Shown here piece after piece: positions 24,611 through 37,513 of a DNA stretch of 64,000 nt. Origin of the DNA: Azadirachta indica (taxonomy: Eukaryota; Streptophyta; Magnoliopsida; Sapindales; Meliaceae); NCBI GenBank assembly GCA_022749755.1, contig CM040447.1, positions 5,478,545 through 5,542,544 on the forward strand. The letters are read 5' to 3'. Positions within the stretch are counted from its first letter, which is position 1; each line of letters begins with the position of its first letter. The notes below the pieces were generated by a model, which was not told the DNA's origin, did not search any database, and saw only the letters and a list, made by a program, of their open reading frames with translations. A program made the translations under genes and the position numbers.

Positions 24611-25045
24611 TAAAAGTAAAATAGAAAATAAGATCATACCTTCAAATATAATGGATTAAGTATTTTGGTTTTAATTTAAATTCACATCAAGGTGTTTCTA
24701 GCCTATTCCTCTTTATACCGTCTTTATGATAAAAAATACTTTAAAAAATAAGATTGTAAGCTTGTTTAGGCTAGGCTAGGGACCCCTTTTATAAGAAAAT
24801 ATTTCATAACTTCAAACAACTTTTCTTCTCCTTACTTTCATCTATCATTGAAGTGACCTTAAAGTGCTCCTCACTAACCATAAAAATAAGGAAGTGGCTA
24901 ATTAAAAATTGTCTCCCGTTAAAATAAAGAAATGCTTCATTAAAAAGAGATATAAAGAGACCACCACTAACCCTTGTTAATGTACTTTAACTAATATAAT
25001 TATTATCATTAACATGTGAACCATATAATATAAAAAATTCTTACA
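24611..25045 (-). repeat. 5' LTR of the non-autonomous element
   Basis: Partner of the repeat at 21833-22256. The two have drifted at many positions and by small indels, so the insertion is not recent. Confidence 0.75.
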
Positions 25046-25221
25046 AACGAAACCTAAAATTTTCTTTTCTTTTGCCAGAAATAAATTTAAAAATTTATAA
25101 TATTAAACTGTTTAGAGTGTTTCCATGGCAATCCCTAAAGGACTTCTTTATTTCTTCAATATATATATATATATATATAATATTATCTTTTTGACATTTG
25201 TTGCAAGTTTAAACCTATGTC

Positions 25222-26951
25222 TATGAAAAAAATTTTATCGAATAAATAGCGAAAAATTAAGTCAAGAGAGTTACAAAATTTATATGAGTATATGGTTTTA
25301 ATAAAAATAAAAAGAAGGAATAGAACAGATACCTTTTGATGCTTTTAAAATATTTTTATTGTAGGTTTTCTTTCACCAACGGATTCCAAATCAACTCTCC
25401 AGTAATTGCCGTAGATAGAAAAGTGGGCTTCTTTTGTAATGCAATGGTGATTTAGAGAAAATTGGTTTTTTTTTGTAATACACGTTAAAAAAAAAACTCT
25501 TTTTTATTTATTGGTACGGGTTTCCACCCCTTTTTTTTTTATATCACTTCTATTTTAATTAAAACAATTTTAATTATAATAGAATTAAATTAATTTAATT
25601 AATTAAATATGTAAGACAACTCTTAATAGAAGTAATATTTTAATTAAAACAATTTCAATTAAAATCAAATTAATTAGTCAATAACATTTATTAATTAATT
25701 AAATTTTATAAAACAACTTCTAATTGAAGTGAAATTCTAATTAATTCAAAATTAATATTTAAAAGAAATGATAAAGAGGATAAATATGTTTATGAGAATT
25801 TATCCATTTAATTTCTCAAATTAAATTATGTGGATATTAATGAAAGATATTTATCTTAAAATATCTTATTAATTAATTAATTAAATCCAAATTTAAACAA
25901 AACTATTTTCTGCACATACAAAAATTTAGTGTAATAATTTTGTCCATTGTATTATTTACTGCACTGATCTAAGAGGTGATATTGGAAACCTATGGACCTA
26001 CAATTTCAAGCTTCAATAAATTTAGATTATTAATTAAACTCTTTAATTAATTAATTCAATTTATTAATTTTAATATTATTCCACTCAAAATCTAGAATTG
26101 AATTCTTAAAATTATAAATATAGTTTACTCAGAAAACTTTGAACAGTCTATTGATATAATAACTATATGTAATTCAACCCTCCATAAACAGTCTATAACT
26201 AGAATTAGGTCAATTTTCTATTTTACCGCTCTAATTACATCTTTATCCTTAAATTTCATTAATTTTTCATTGAACAGTTAATTTATAAACCAATCATAAA
26301 TTGAGCACTCAAACTGTTCAATTTCAAGATTAACATTTAAGTGAACCATCTTTTTGACTTTCAATAGTAAGGAATAGATTATATATTTGTATGTCACATT
26401 CTCAGCTATTTATCCTAATAAATTTCCAAGATACGAGTGTTGAGTTTGTGTTAGAACAAACCTTAACAAGTAATTCAAAAGATTCAATAACATAAATAGG
26501 AGTTTATGACTACTCAAGATTAAGATTGATCTGCATATGATCATCTATTGACATTGTTTGAATTCTCAATTAGTAACGAAACTTATACAAGAATTCAAAT
26601 TATGTCTGGTCTAGTTCTATATAATTATATTATATAAAGTGTCTTCACCATAATGTCACTGCATTGATAATTCAAATAAAACTATCACATTCTTAATGCT
26701 AGTGGAATGAACTAGTAATATTTAATTAAAGAACTCAACTTTAATTAATTTATTACAGATTATTTCAGTTTATTATCTATAATCTCAATTCTCTTGTATT
26801 TATAACACTTATATATACAAGAGTATAGTTACATAAATAAATTAGGATTTTTATGATATTAAATATAAACATAATTAAGTATAAAGAAATGTTAATTTTA
26901 TTTATTCCAAAAATATACAAATTTCATGCTTTTAGGGCATTATCCCTAACA
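25222..26951 (-). repeat. 3' LTR of Copia element 1
   Basis: Direct repeat of 32687-34355. Minus-strand start TGTTAGGGATAATGCCCTAA is the classic Copia LTR beginning. The far end has mutated (CATA for the expected AACA). Confidence 0.88.
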
Positions 26952-26964
26952 ATCTCCCACTTGC
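26952..26964 (-). other. Polypurine tract of Copia element 1
   Basis: Minus strand GCAAGTGGGAGAT lies directly against the TGTTAGGG start of the 3' LTR. This is the typical Copia plus-strand primer. Confidence 0.8.
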
Positions 26965-26974
26965 TCTAAAGCAG

Positions 26975-27290
26975 ATGAGACATGTCTCTTAATCCCATGC
27001 TCTCTAAATGACCCTCAAGCATTTTGGCTGATAACGCCTTGGTAAATGGGTCCGTAAGGTTGTGTTCAAACGCTATCTTCATAATTGTCATGTCACCTCA
27101 ATGCACGATCTCTCTGATTAGGTGATATTTCCTCGTTATATGCTTCCCTCTCTTATGGATTCTCGGTTCTTTCAAATTCGCCACAACTCCATTGTTGTCA
27201 CTATATAGGGTCAATGGTTTATCTATATCTGGAACTATTTCCAGATTAGTAAGGAACTTCTTAAGCTATACTGCTTCCTTAACTGCTTCA
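26975..27290 (-). pseudogene. Copia element 1 RNase H, C-terminal end of pol
   Basis: Reads DNNGVVANLKEPRIHKRGKH, then ITRKYHLIREIV and, after an in-frame stop, GDMTIMKIAFEHNLTDPFTK, then AKMLEGHLESMGL. This matches the end of Copia RNase H, which removes the RNA strand during reverse transcription. Confidence 0.8.
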
Positions 27291-27589
27291 TAAGTTGTTA
27301 TATATTGAACTTTCATGGTTGAATCAACAGTGCTGGATTGTTTTACAATTCTCCAAACTATAGTTCCACCACTAGGAGTAAACACTGATCTAGAAATCAA
27401 CTTTCAAGTGTCTTTATCTGATTAAAAATCAAAGTTAGTGTAACCAATAGGGTTCAGGTCTCTACCTGAATATACAAGCATATAGTTTCTTATTCTCCTA
27501 AGATACTTGAGAATATGTTTTACTGCAATCCAATGACCATCTCGGGTTAGATTGGAAATGACTGACTATTCCTACTACATAATAAATGT

Positions 27590-28423
27590 GAGGCTTTGAA
27601 CATAACATGGCAAACATGAGGCTGCCTATTGCTGATGCATAAGGTACCCCTTTCATGTCCTTTTTCTCTTAAGGTGTCTTAGGACATTGCTCCTTGTAAA
27701 GGACAACTCCATGTTGAGTCGATAAATGACCCTTTTTAGAGTTTTGCTCAAAAATTACATAAGCACCTTATCAATGTACGATGCTTAAAAAAGTGCCAAG
27801 AGTTTATTTTTATGATCTCAAATAATCTGAATCCTAAGGATATAACTCGTTTCTCTTAAATCTTTCATTTGGAATTATTTGGCTAGCCATTTCTTTATGT
27901 TAGATAATGTATCCACATCATTCCTAATGAGTAAAATATCATTTGCATAAAGTACTAGAAATACCACCTTCTTTTCTTTGATGTACATGTATACACACGG
28001 CTTATCAATGTTTTGCTCGAAACCATAAAATTTAATTGTCTCATCAAATCTCAAGTTCTAAGATCTTAAAGCTTGTTTGAGTCCAAAAATAGACTTAAGT
28101 ATCTTGTAGACTTTCTGCTCCTGGCCTTTCACTACAAACCCTGCTGGTTGCATCATATAGATGCTTTCATCAAGATAACCATTCAGAAAAGTTGTCTTGA
28201 CATCCATTTGCCATATCTCATAATTGAGACATGTAGCAATGGATAATAGAATACATATGAATTTAAGCATTGCCACTAGCGAGAAAGTCTCCTCATAGTC
28301 GAATCCTTCCTTTTCGGTATAGTCCTTTGCCACTAGCCTTGCTTTGAAAGTCTCTATTTTCCCATCCACACCTCTTTTTCTCTTAAAAATATGCTTACAT
28401 CCAAAAGGGCTTAACATCTTCAA
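27590..28423 (-). pseudogene. Copia element 1 reverse transcriptase
   Basis: A 121-codon open segment at 28058-28423 contains FKARLVAKDYTEKEGFDYEE, QMDVKTTFLNG (first catalytic Asp) and IFGLKQALRS. Below it the frame continues with stops through KKVVFLVLYANDILLIRND, where YVDD has become YAND, and then the connection region. The loss of one of the paired Asp residues, plus the stops, means no polymerase activity. Confidence 0.88.
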
Positions 28424-28672
28424 GTGGATCTACAAGTTCCCAGACTGAATTGAAGTACATAGACTCTATTTCTTAGTTCATGGCTTCTTGCCATTTTTCC
28501 TTATCAAAATCCTCAATTGCATGCTTTTATGTTAATGAATCATTTTGGTTTGTATCAGATACAATAACTTGTGCTTCTCTGTCCTCTCTATAGCGACCAA
28601 GTAGTCTCACAACCCTCCATTACGTTGAGGTACCATGATGTTTTGCTTAAAAACAGTGGTTTCCTAATTTTG

Positions 28673-28933
28673 TCATTCATTAACTGTTAATGGTGATGGT
28701 TTGATCTGATTAGAGAGTAATTCCTCTAGTACAACCGTACTACGAGGTTTGAAGTTTATCATGTAGTCATTCTCGAGAAAAGTGGCATATGTCAATATAA
28801 ACACCTTTTCTTTGTAGGGATTGCAAAACAAGCCTCCTCTAGTGCCTTTAGGATAGCCTATAAACAGATACACTTCTGTTTGTGGTTTCAGCTTCCCAAT
28901 CTTTCTTTTAGCACATGTGCTAAACACCTCCAT
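28673..28933 (-). pseudogene. Copia element 1 integrase C-terminal/linker segment
   Basis: An 86-codon open segment with KLKPQTEVYLFIGYPKGTRG and GLFCNPYKEKVFILTYATFL. This is the conserved module between the integrase core and reverse transcriptase in Copia polyproteins. Confidence 0.82.
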
Positions 28934-29262
28934 ATGCGAAAATGTGTTAAACTAGGTTTACGACCATTTCATAACTTTAGAGATATATAATGAACAGACT
29001 TGGAAGTAAACCGTGATTTGTAGTGCATATTCCCAAAACGAAAGTGGCAATAAAGAGTAGCTCATCAGAGATCTAATCATACAAAGCAGGGTTTTGTTTC
29101 TTCTTTGTGCAACACCATTTTGCTATAGTGTTCTAGGTGTTGCAAGTTGGGATAGAATGCCATGCTCCAACAAATAATCCTTGAACTCTGAATCAAGGTA
29201 TTCACTTTATTGATTTGATCAAAGAGTTTTATGTGATTTACCTAACTGCTTTTCAACGTCTG

Positions 29263-29540
29263 CTAAGAATTCTTTAAATTTTCTAAAAGTTCGAATTCTC
29301 TTTGCATTATATATACATAGCCATATTTAGAATAATCATCAATAAAGCTAATAAAATATTCGTAACCACCTCCAGCTTGTATATTTAATGGGCCACAAAC
29401 ATCATTATGTACAAGTTCGTGTGGTTCTTTAGCCCTCTTGCCCTTTGTTGAGAAAGGTCTTTTAATCATTTTACCCTATAAACAGGATTCACAAACAAGT
29501 ACAGTGCCAACATTTAGCTCTTTTAAAGGACCATCCTTTA
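29263..29540 (-). pseudogene. Copia element 1 GAG-pre-integrase and integrase core start
   Basis: Reads LVCESCL before a stop, then KRPFSTKGKRAKEPHELVHN, DVCGPLNIQAGGGYEYFISF and IDDYSKYGYVYIM. HNDVCGP carries the first catalytic Asp and IDDYS the second. The third (Glu) lies in a degraded part below 29263. Confidence 0.82.
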
Positions 29541-30458
29541 CAAATCTGTTAATTCTATCTAGATTAATATGACCTAACTTAAGATGCCAAAGATATGTCT
29601 TGTTACTTTAAGAAACTTTTTGCCTTTTAGGTTTAAGATAATCTACTCTGAATAATTATATATTAAGCAATGGTTGTTCATTTGGCCTTAAAACATAAGC
29701 CCATTTTCTTCTTTAGTTGAACAAACATTTAAACTATTTTTTACAATAACAATCTGATTATCATTAAATGAAATGCCAAATAATTGTTCAACGAATTTAG
29801 AAATCCAAATCAAATTTCTTCTAAAACCAGGAACAAAATAAATATTATTCAAAACAATAAATTTATTTTAAAAATGTAAACAAACGACTCCCACTACTAA
29901 TGCAGAAATAACTACTCTATTGACCATTTTCATGGTGAAGTCTCCATTAACAAGCTCCTTGGAAGAACTAAGCATCTGCAATGAAGAACAAACATGATTA
30001 GTGGCTTCTAAATCAACTATCAAGAAGATAAATCATCTTCTACTAAACAAGCTTTTAAAACTAGTAAATCAAATTTACCATTCTTTTTTTCCTTCAGCTT
30101 GGAGAGATACTTTTTGTAGCTTCTCTTCCAATGCCCATCAATTCCATAGTGGAAACATTTCCCTTAGGTATTTTGTTCTTACTGACTTTGGAGCCTTTCT
30201 TGGCTTTCTGGATTTCTTGGATTATGCTCTAGAACTATTTTTTGTATTCTTTCTCTCTTTTTTTTTTTTCTTGCTAGAGAAAGCATGCTTATGTTTAGCA
30301 ACATTTGCCTTGCCTTCTTTAGGCTTCTCTTTAAAGATAGCCTCAAAAGTTTGCAGTTCATTGAGTAGTTGAGTTATGTTGTAATTCAACTTATTTATAA
30401 TATAGTTCATCTTAAACTGCATAAAAGTTGGTGATAATGACTCAAGTATAATACTAAT

Positions 30459-30701
30459 TTAAGTAGGCTCATCTATGGTCGCACCATGGATCTCTGCCTC
30501 ATTCATGTAATTCACCATGTTTAAAACATGTTCTTTAATTGAAACACCCTTTTTCTTCTTTGCATTTATATAGTTCCAAGTAGCTTGATGCGATTGATCT
30601 AAGGCTTGCCCAAACATGGCCTGGAAGGACTCCCATATCTCACATGCAATCTCCATCCGTTCATGCTCCTGTCTGAGCACGTCATTCATACTAGGTACCA
30701 T
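30459..30701 (-). pseudogene. Copia element 1 gag fragment (UBN2-type)
   Basis: An 80-codon open segment with ACEIWESFQAMFGQ, QATWNYINAKKKKGVSIKEH and VLNMVNYMNEAEIHG. It fits the gag capsid region of Copia elements (LKEGTSVREHVLRM-type motif). Downstream sequence to about 29990 holds lysine-rich remnants of the nucleocapsid part. Confidence 0.75.
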
Positions 30702-30739
30702 GCAACAGTGGGCCTTGTTATTGATTTGAATTCAATTAT

Positions 30740-32670
30740 CATATCGTTCTCGCACATTATGAGATGCATTGATAGCAGGTTCTAACGGACACTCCTTAAG
30801 GAGAACAAACTTTGGGTTCTCAGATATCAGCACTATATATATATTACTCTTTCATTTTATAAAATTTTCACAATTTAACTTTTCGTTTGCAAGTAAAGCG
30901 ATAATGGGATTGATTGCGGACATAATTGCTAAAATAAATAAATATTTCATTTAATATACTTAACTTAATATCACAACATTTTTGAAAATAGTAAACATGA
31001 TGCATGATGCATATAATAAATACATAATTAAATTATTAAACACGATAATTTAATTTTACAATTAATGTGCCATTATAAGATAGGTCACATTAATATAATT
31101 GAACTGGGACTATTTCAATTAATAAATGAAATTCAAAATATCTTATATTTTCATTCATGTATTAATTACCACTATTTTTGTTCAAGATACAATTAACAAT
31201 TTAATTGTTTGTTTGTATAAGTGTAATCTATTGTTTTGAATTCTAACAACTTAACTCAAAAATGCCGTCGTAAGGTAGGTAAAATTTGAAATACATTAGC
31301 TAAATCCTATCGTTAGGAAGCTAATCTTAATATTAATATACATAGACACCCTCTATGGAGAGGATGAAATCTAAGCGTTCTGAGGCGTTACCTATATCTT
31401 ACGGTGTTGTATTAACAATGGAGACTGTTAGGCATGTTGTCATATATCCCTCTCCCACTCATTATTTTAAAAATTATGTGTTTCTTATTATAAAATATCT
31501 TATGTTTTATAATCTTAGTGAATTATTTATATCTCATATTAATAATTATTAGATATATAGAATATAATTCTATGTTGGTTAATTATTTAGGTTAATAGAA
31601 TCCATTCTAATTGGGCCTAGGTTTATAATTTATTCTAATCTAATTGGACCTAACAATTTAGGATTACTTAGTTCTATTAATATGGGCCTAAATAATTACT
31701 AAATATTTAATAAAATCACACATTTTATTAAAAATAGAATAATACAGGCTAACCTAAAAATTAAAAATTAATTTAGATAAGTCTAAATTAAATAAATGAG
31801 ATAATTACCGAGTTTAATTATAAAACTTAATTACCCATTATTTAATTTATTATTCTATTCAATTAATATAATTAATTATAATCATTATTCATATTTAAGT
31901 ATTAAATAAAAATGATAACATGTGTGCATGACATTCAACAATAACAATGAGCGGGTATTATAAATGGCATGTTATTATGCATGATCGTATTATCATATCA
32001 CATAACTTATAACAATAATAATTAACTATCAAATAACTTTGGCCGAGTCTCTTAGGATATTTAATTACAAACCCAAATAATTAATTAAAATTACAAAGTT
32101 ATAGAGGCTCGCAGGCTCAAATAAAATAACAGTTTTCTGAAGTCCACAACAGACCCATCTTGATGAATCTTCATGAAATAAATATTCATATGAACTGAAA
32201 AACTTTTCTTAAGTCTAATATTTAATTATAGCAGCAGTAGGTACTTTACCCATTATAATGCACTCTTCACTTCTATTTTGTATCTTCATAAACTCCAATT
32301 TTAAGGTCTGCCAAATAATTATATAATAAAAACAAATTACATTGAACTTATACCCTTTATGGGTTTACAAGATTTTTAATCTAATTAAAATAAAATATTA
32401 ATTAAATTCAAATTCTAGGGAAATACAATTATTATATAATAAATTCATTGAATATACCCTTTATGGGTTTACAAGATTTTTTTTTAATCTAATTAAAATA
32501 AAACTAATTACAATTCAAATTCTAGGGAACTGTACAATTAACGACCAAAGTTTCGTACACAAAATTCATTGTATGATAAAATATACCATTCATAAAAAAA
32601 AATAAATAAAAAATAATGCGACAACCACTCATGCATACATCAAAATTAAAACCATATACTCATATAAACC
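30740..32670 (-). other. Copia element 1 leader region, non-coding
   Basis: Lies between gag and the primer-binding site, and is about 1.9 kb, long for a Copia leader. A 65-codon plus-strand frame at 31355-31552 has no family resemblance. A ~50-bp phrase containing TATACCCTTTATGGGTTTAC is directly repeated at about 32350 and 32454. It may include a secondary insertion. Confidence 0.5.
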
Positions 32671-32672
32671 TA

Positions 32673-32685
32673 GCTTTGATATCAA
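32673..32685 (-). other. Primer-binding site of Copia element 1
   Basis: Minus strand TTGATATCAAAGC is a mutated form of TGGTATCAGAGC (initiator Met-tRNA complement). It is one base inside the 5' LTR. Confidence 0.75.
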
Positions 32686-32686
32686 T

Positions 32687-34355
32687 TGTTAAAAAATTTT
32701 ATCAAATAAATAGAGGAAAATTAAGGTAGGAGAGTTAAAAAATTTATATAAGTATATGGTTTTAATAAAAATAAAAAGGAAGGAATAGAAAAAATACCTC
32801 TTAATACTTTTAAAATATTTTTTTTTGTAGGTTTTCTTTCACTAATGGTTTTCAAACCAATCCTCTAACAATTGCTGTGAAGAGAAGAGTGAGCTTCTTT
32901 TGTAATACCACGGTGATTTAGAGAAAATTGATTTTTCTTTATACTACACGTTAAAAGAAAAAATCTTTTTCTTTGTTTATCGCTACGGGTTTTACCTTTT
33001 TGTTTCTTTTTATATCACTTCTATTTTAATTAAAACAATTTTAATTATAATAGAATTAAATTAATTAAATTAATTAATAATACTTAATAATTAATTAAAT
33101 ACATAAGACAACTCCTAATAGAAACAATATTTTCATTAAAATAATTTCAATTAAAATCAAATTAATTAATTAATAACATTTATTAATTAATTAAATTTCA
33201 TAAAACAACTTTTAATAGAAGTGAAATTCTAATTAATTCAAAATTAATATTTAAAAGGAACGATAAAGAGAATAAATATCTCTATGAGAATTTACCCTTT
33301 AATTTCTCAAATTAAATTACATGGATATTAATGAAAGATATTTATCTTAATTCTTAATTAATTAATTAAATCCAAATTAAAACAAAACTATTTTCTAGAC
33401 ATACAAAAATTTAGTGTAATAATTTTGTCCATTATATTATTTACTGCACTAATCTAAGAGGTGGTATTAGAGATTTATGGACCAACAATTCAAAACTCTA
33501 ATAAATTTAGATAATTAATTAAACTCTTTAATTAATTAATCCAATTTATTAATTCTAGTGTTATTCTACTCAAAATCTAGAATTGAACTCTTAAAATTAT
33601 AGCTAAAGTTTACTTAGAAAACTTTGAGCAGTACATTAATATAATCACTACTTGTAGTTCAACCCTCCATAAACAGTTGATAATTAAAGATAGATCAATT
33701 TTCTGTTTTATCTCTCTAATTACATCTTTATTTTTAAGTTCCATTAATTCTCTATTAAATAGTTAATTTATAAATCAATTATAAATTGAATGCTCAAACT
33801 GTTCAATTCCAAGATTAACAGTTAAGGGAACCATTTTTTTTAACTTTCAATTGGAAGGAATGGATTCTATATCTGTATATCATATTTTCAACTATTTATC
33901 CTAATAAATCTTTAAAATAAGAGTGTTACACTTGTGTTAAGACAAAGCTTAACAAGTAACTCAAAAGAGAATTTTCAGTTAGTAACAGAATTTATACGAG
34001 AATTCAAATTATATCTGGTTTAGTCCTATATAATCGTATTATATAAATGCCTCCACCATAATGTCACTACATTAATAATGTAGATAAAATTATCACATTC
34101 GTAATGTTAGTGGACTGCACTAATAATATTTAATTAAAAAACCTAACTTTAATTAATTTATTACGGATTATTTTAGTTTGTTATCTATAATTTTAATTCT
34201 CTTGTATATATACACTTATATATATTAAGATTATGGTATATAAATAAAATAGGATTTTTCTGATATGAAATATAAATATAATTAAGTATAGAGAAATATT
34301 AATTTTATTTATTTCAAAAATATAATTACATGCTTTTAGGGCACTATTCCTTACA
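32687..34355 (-). repeat. 5' LTR of Copia element 1
   Basis: Plus-strand start TGTTAAAAAATTTTATC. It is a partner of 25222-26951, clearly related along its length but with frequent substitutions and indels, so the insertion is old. Confidence 0.88.
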
Positions 34356-34649
34356 ATGTCATCACGTATACTTTTTTTTTTCTTTTAAAGAAATAACATT
34401 GTTATTTATTTAAACTATATGTGGTATTTGTATGACTTCAATTTTGAGAGGCTTATCTAAGATATTTATTGACAGATTCTAACTTTCTTTTCTTATTTAA
34501 AGTATGGTTAATTTTACGTTTAGTTTAATCATATCGAATATACTTTCACTTTGAAGTGATGAATAAATTACAAATAAATATTATGATAAAGAGAATGTTA
34601 ATATATGACATTATATGATTATATGATCCTATGAAAATTGTTCTATTTA

Positions 34650-36105
34650 AAACATTTGTATTTCTAAATACCAAAATGATAATTATTGTAAATAGAAAAT
34701 ACCTAGTTGAGTTTTTATTCTGCCAAAATCAATATGCTGAGTCAAAAGACACACAATTATGAATCAATCAATCAATTAATAATTGTATGCAAAAGAAGAA
34801 AAAGTTATAAATATTATTTTATGTTATTCGTAAACATTATTTTTTGAGTACAATTTTTATTGACTCACCTATTTATCTTTGATACATTTTTAGATATGAA
34901 AAATGAAGGGCCACTAATTGCTTTCACATCAAAAGATACATAATATATTGCTGAAATTAGCACGGTCATGGACCTACAAAATACAATTATATGAAGGCCA
35001 ATACCATTTATAGAGGATTTCACAATTAAAAATTGTAGTACAAATAAAATTATCTAGTAATATAGATATACACAATAAATTATAGTAATTAATGCATAAT
35101 TAATACATTATAATTAATATATGCTACATTCAATTTTAACATTAAATGTGTTTAGATACAATGACCCACAAATAATGTAAATATATGTGAAAATAATGGG
35201 ACTACTAATCCTTTTCTTATATGTATAAATCTTAGAGTTTATAAGAAAATGTATGTGTGATTTAAACTTTACTGTACAATTAATTAAATTAAATGATAAC
35301 TTTGAGCCCCAAATATAGTAGAAAAATGAGATTGACAACAATATTTTTCCTTGTAAAATGAATTTAAAAAATAAAATAAAATAAAATTTGGTCATACTTG
35401 TAGGCAAATTAAGCAACTCAACGAGTAAATGTCTTCTCTCACAGCTTTAGTTCTTCACTTCAGCCTTATCTTTTAATTTTATTATTAATTTTTCCAGCTG
35501 AAGTTAATTAATTGTTGTTTCTTCGTACTAGTAATCATCAATTTTCTCTGAGGAAATGGAAGACTTGCAAAATTACTCATTTAATGTAAAATCATTAATG
35601 TGATAATTATATCACACGAAATGAAGAGTAAGAGGTTATATATCACATTAATTTAAATATAAGTTATTACTGTTATCGATAGTTTTCACTTTTTATTCTC
35701 TCTAATGTGTTAAAGTTAGAAATAAACTAGTATTTACAATTTATTTTTTCAAAAGAAAAAGTGGTTAGCCTCATCTTAAATTATTATTGTTATTGTTGCC
35801 ATTGTTTTACTGTTTACTTTAATTTATGTATATCCATTAATTAATAACAACTGCTTTTTTGATAAGACCATAATAAATTTATTAATTTCTAAAACATTTC
35901 AGGACAACAATATTAATTATTATATAAAGCACTTCACCTTACTTCATCCCATAGGAATATAAGTAGCCATTTAATCCAACAAAAATTACACTAAATCTTG
36001 ATAACAAAAACAATCGACTACGCAGACACATGCATTTCTATTATTGGCATATAATAACTTTTTAACGTTATTTACCAATGTTAATTAAATGCTATTATAA
36101 AATTC
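34650..36105 (-). repeat. BAHD 3'-flank repeat, copy 3
   Basis: Closely matches 56110-57640, from ATACCAAAATGATAATTATT near 34670 through TCACAGCTTTAGTTCTTCAC near 35440 to the AATCGACTACGCAGACACATG stretch near 36010. It then passes into part of a BAHD-type MITE (about 36034-36105), whose outermost end is missing. A minus-strand open frame at 35114-35416 is low-complexity and is not accepted as a gene. Confidence 0.78.
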
Positions 36106-37293
36106 CTGATTGCGTCCTATTGTTTACGCTAATATTTTAGGACCCCCTTATTGTTTTAGTAATATCCCAATACCCCCTCCACGATATTTTCGTTAAAAAA
36201 AAATTAGTCTTTTTGAGGGTAATATAGTATTTTAACTTTGATTTCTTGTGAAAGTTGTAATGAACTGACGCATAACAGTACTTTTGCTTTGATTAAAATA
36301 AAATATTGGATTTTTTATTTAAATAAGACCCATACATTAAATAAAATTAATAAAGTAATATATTGTTTATTAATTAAATTCCTCTTAAAATAATAAATTA
36401 AGATAAATTAAAAGAGTAATATTTGATAATTAAGTAAATTGTCTCTTATCATAATAACTGAAGGTAAATTAACACAATAATATATTTTTCAAATAAAAAA
36501 ATTATTTGATAATTAATTAAATTCCCCTAAGATAAATAACTTAATATAAATAAGAAAGTAGTAATTAAAACTAAATTAAATTTCTATATTTAAAACTAAA
36601 AAGGAAAAAGAAAAAAAAAAGAGAAAACCCTAAACATATCTGGGATTCCGATTAGGATCTATCTAAATTTTTGAGTCTTTTGTATTTGTGATTTGGTATG
36701 CTATTTTTCATTTGTTTTTGGAATTGTAATTTAAGTTAATTTGTTGGGAATTTTGGTCAACTAGGTTTTGGTTTTCAAATTAGTATTTGAACGTGTAGTT
36801 GGATTAGGTTGATTACTAAGTAAAAATTAGGTTATTATTAATAGTTCGAATTGATTCTTTTTAGTTGAATAGATTTCATTAATAGAATTTTGAAATGACT
36901 ACTAGTTTACTTGTTGAGTTTGAAAGGGGTAGAATTTTTGGCGATTGAGAGAGAAAAAGAATAAAATTAGCTAATTTGCTATGGGTTTTGATTTGGTCCT
37001 TAACTAGTTTTTTCCCTCTTTCTCTTTGTCTTCAATTGCATTTTTCATCTCAAGTTATGTGGTGGATTAATTTGATGCTTAGGTATGGAGAAAGAACAAT
37101 AACAATTCTTTAGGAGAAAAGGAGGCATAACGAAGAGTATTGTCTATTTCTTATTTATTTTTGTTAACAAAGAGAATAAATCTAGATGCTAGGAATGAGG
37201 TCTTAGAAGAAAGAAATGAATAAAAGAAATCAAATAAATAAATAAATAAATTTTTGTAGTACATGCCAATATTAGCACTAATGAATTCTCCGT
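36106..37293. mobile_element. Nested insertion inside the relic's MITE, MULE-like left end
   Basis: The MITE sequence stops at CTATTATAAAATTCC and resumes near 37294 (TCAATGTAAATATCATATGC), so about 1.19 kb is inserted. The left end (36108-36230) resembles the TIR of the element at 8408: CTAATATTTTAGGACCCCC, CCCAATACCCCCTCCACGAT and TTTGAGGGTAATATAGTATT. From about 36620 the composition shifts to a host-like 5' leader (AAAACCCTAAACATATCTGG, then a T-rich intron-like stretch ending near TTAGGTATGGAGAAAGAAC). No right TIR is obvious. Confidence 0.5.
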
Positions 37294-37513
37294 ATTTCAA
37301 TGTAAATATCATATGCATTAGAATATAATATAAAATTTTATTTATTTAATTTTAAAATATACCTTCAATTGGGACCCTAATACATAGTCAACAAACACAA
37401 AAAGGTTGCTTTCTACAACATTTAGAACATTATTGAGGGCAATTTGACAAATGCCCTTAAAAAGTAATAGATACCAATAATAGGATTGATAGTAAGGGAT
37501 AATAGAATATTAT

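Larger units (their letters stand above)
21833..25045 (-). mobile_element. Non-autonomous LTR retroelement (LARD/TRIM-like)
   Basis: Two direct repeats of about 430 bp (21833-22256 and 24611-25045) flank a 2.35-kb interior. Next to the right repeat is a good primer-binding site for initiator Met-tRNA. Next to the left repeat, on the minus strand, is a purine tract (AAATGAGAGAA). Both place the 5' LTR at the high-coordinate end. The interior has only short AT-rich frames, with no gag, integrase or reverse transcriptase motif, so mobility would have depended on proteins from elsewhere. Flanks AAGCA and AACGA do not match cleanly as a target duplication. Confidence 0.72.
25222..34355 (-). mobile_element. 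Complete but inactive Ty1/Copia retrotransposon
   Basis: About 9.1 kb, bounded by a perfect 5-bp target duplication ATGTC (25217-25221 and 34356-34360). LTRs are about 1.7 kb. On the minus strand the order is 5' LTR (32687-34355), primer-binding site, a long untranslated leader, gag (about 30700), integrase (about 29540-29260), reverse transcriptase (28423-27590), RNase H (to about 26975), polypurine tract and 3' LTR (25222-26951). Integrase before reverse transcriptase is the Copia order. Every domain carries stops or frameshifts, and the reverse transcriptase YVDD box reads YAND, so it cannot mobilise itself. Confidence 0.92.

Noticed and set aside
30001..30372. A 123-codon plus-strand frame rich in Phe and Leu.
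   Set aside because: It is antisense to the lysine-rich gag region of Copia element 1.
35114..35416. A 100-codon minus-strand open frame.
   Set aside because: Phe/Ile/Tyr-rich AT-driven composition. The matching region in the sister flank (about 56393-56623) does not preserve the frame.
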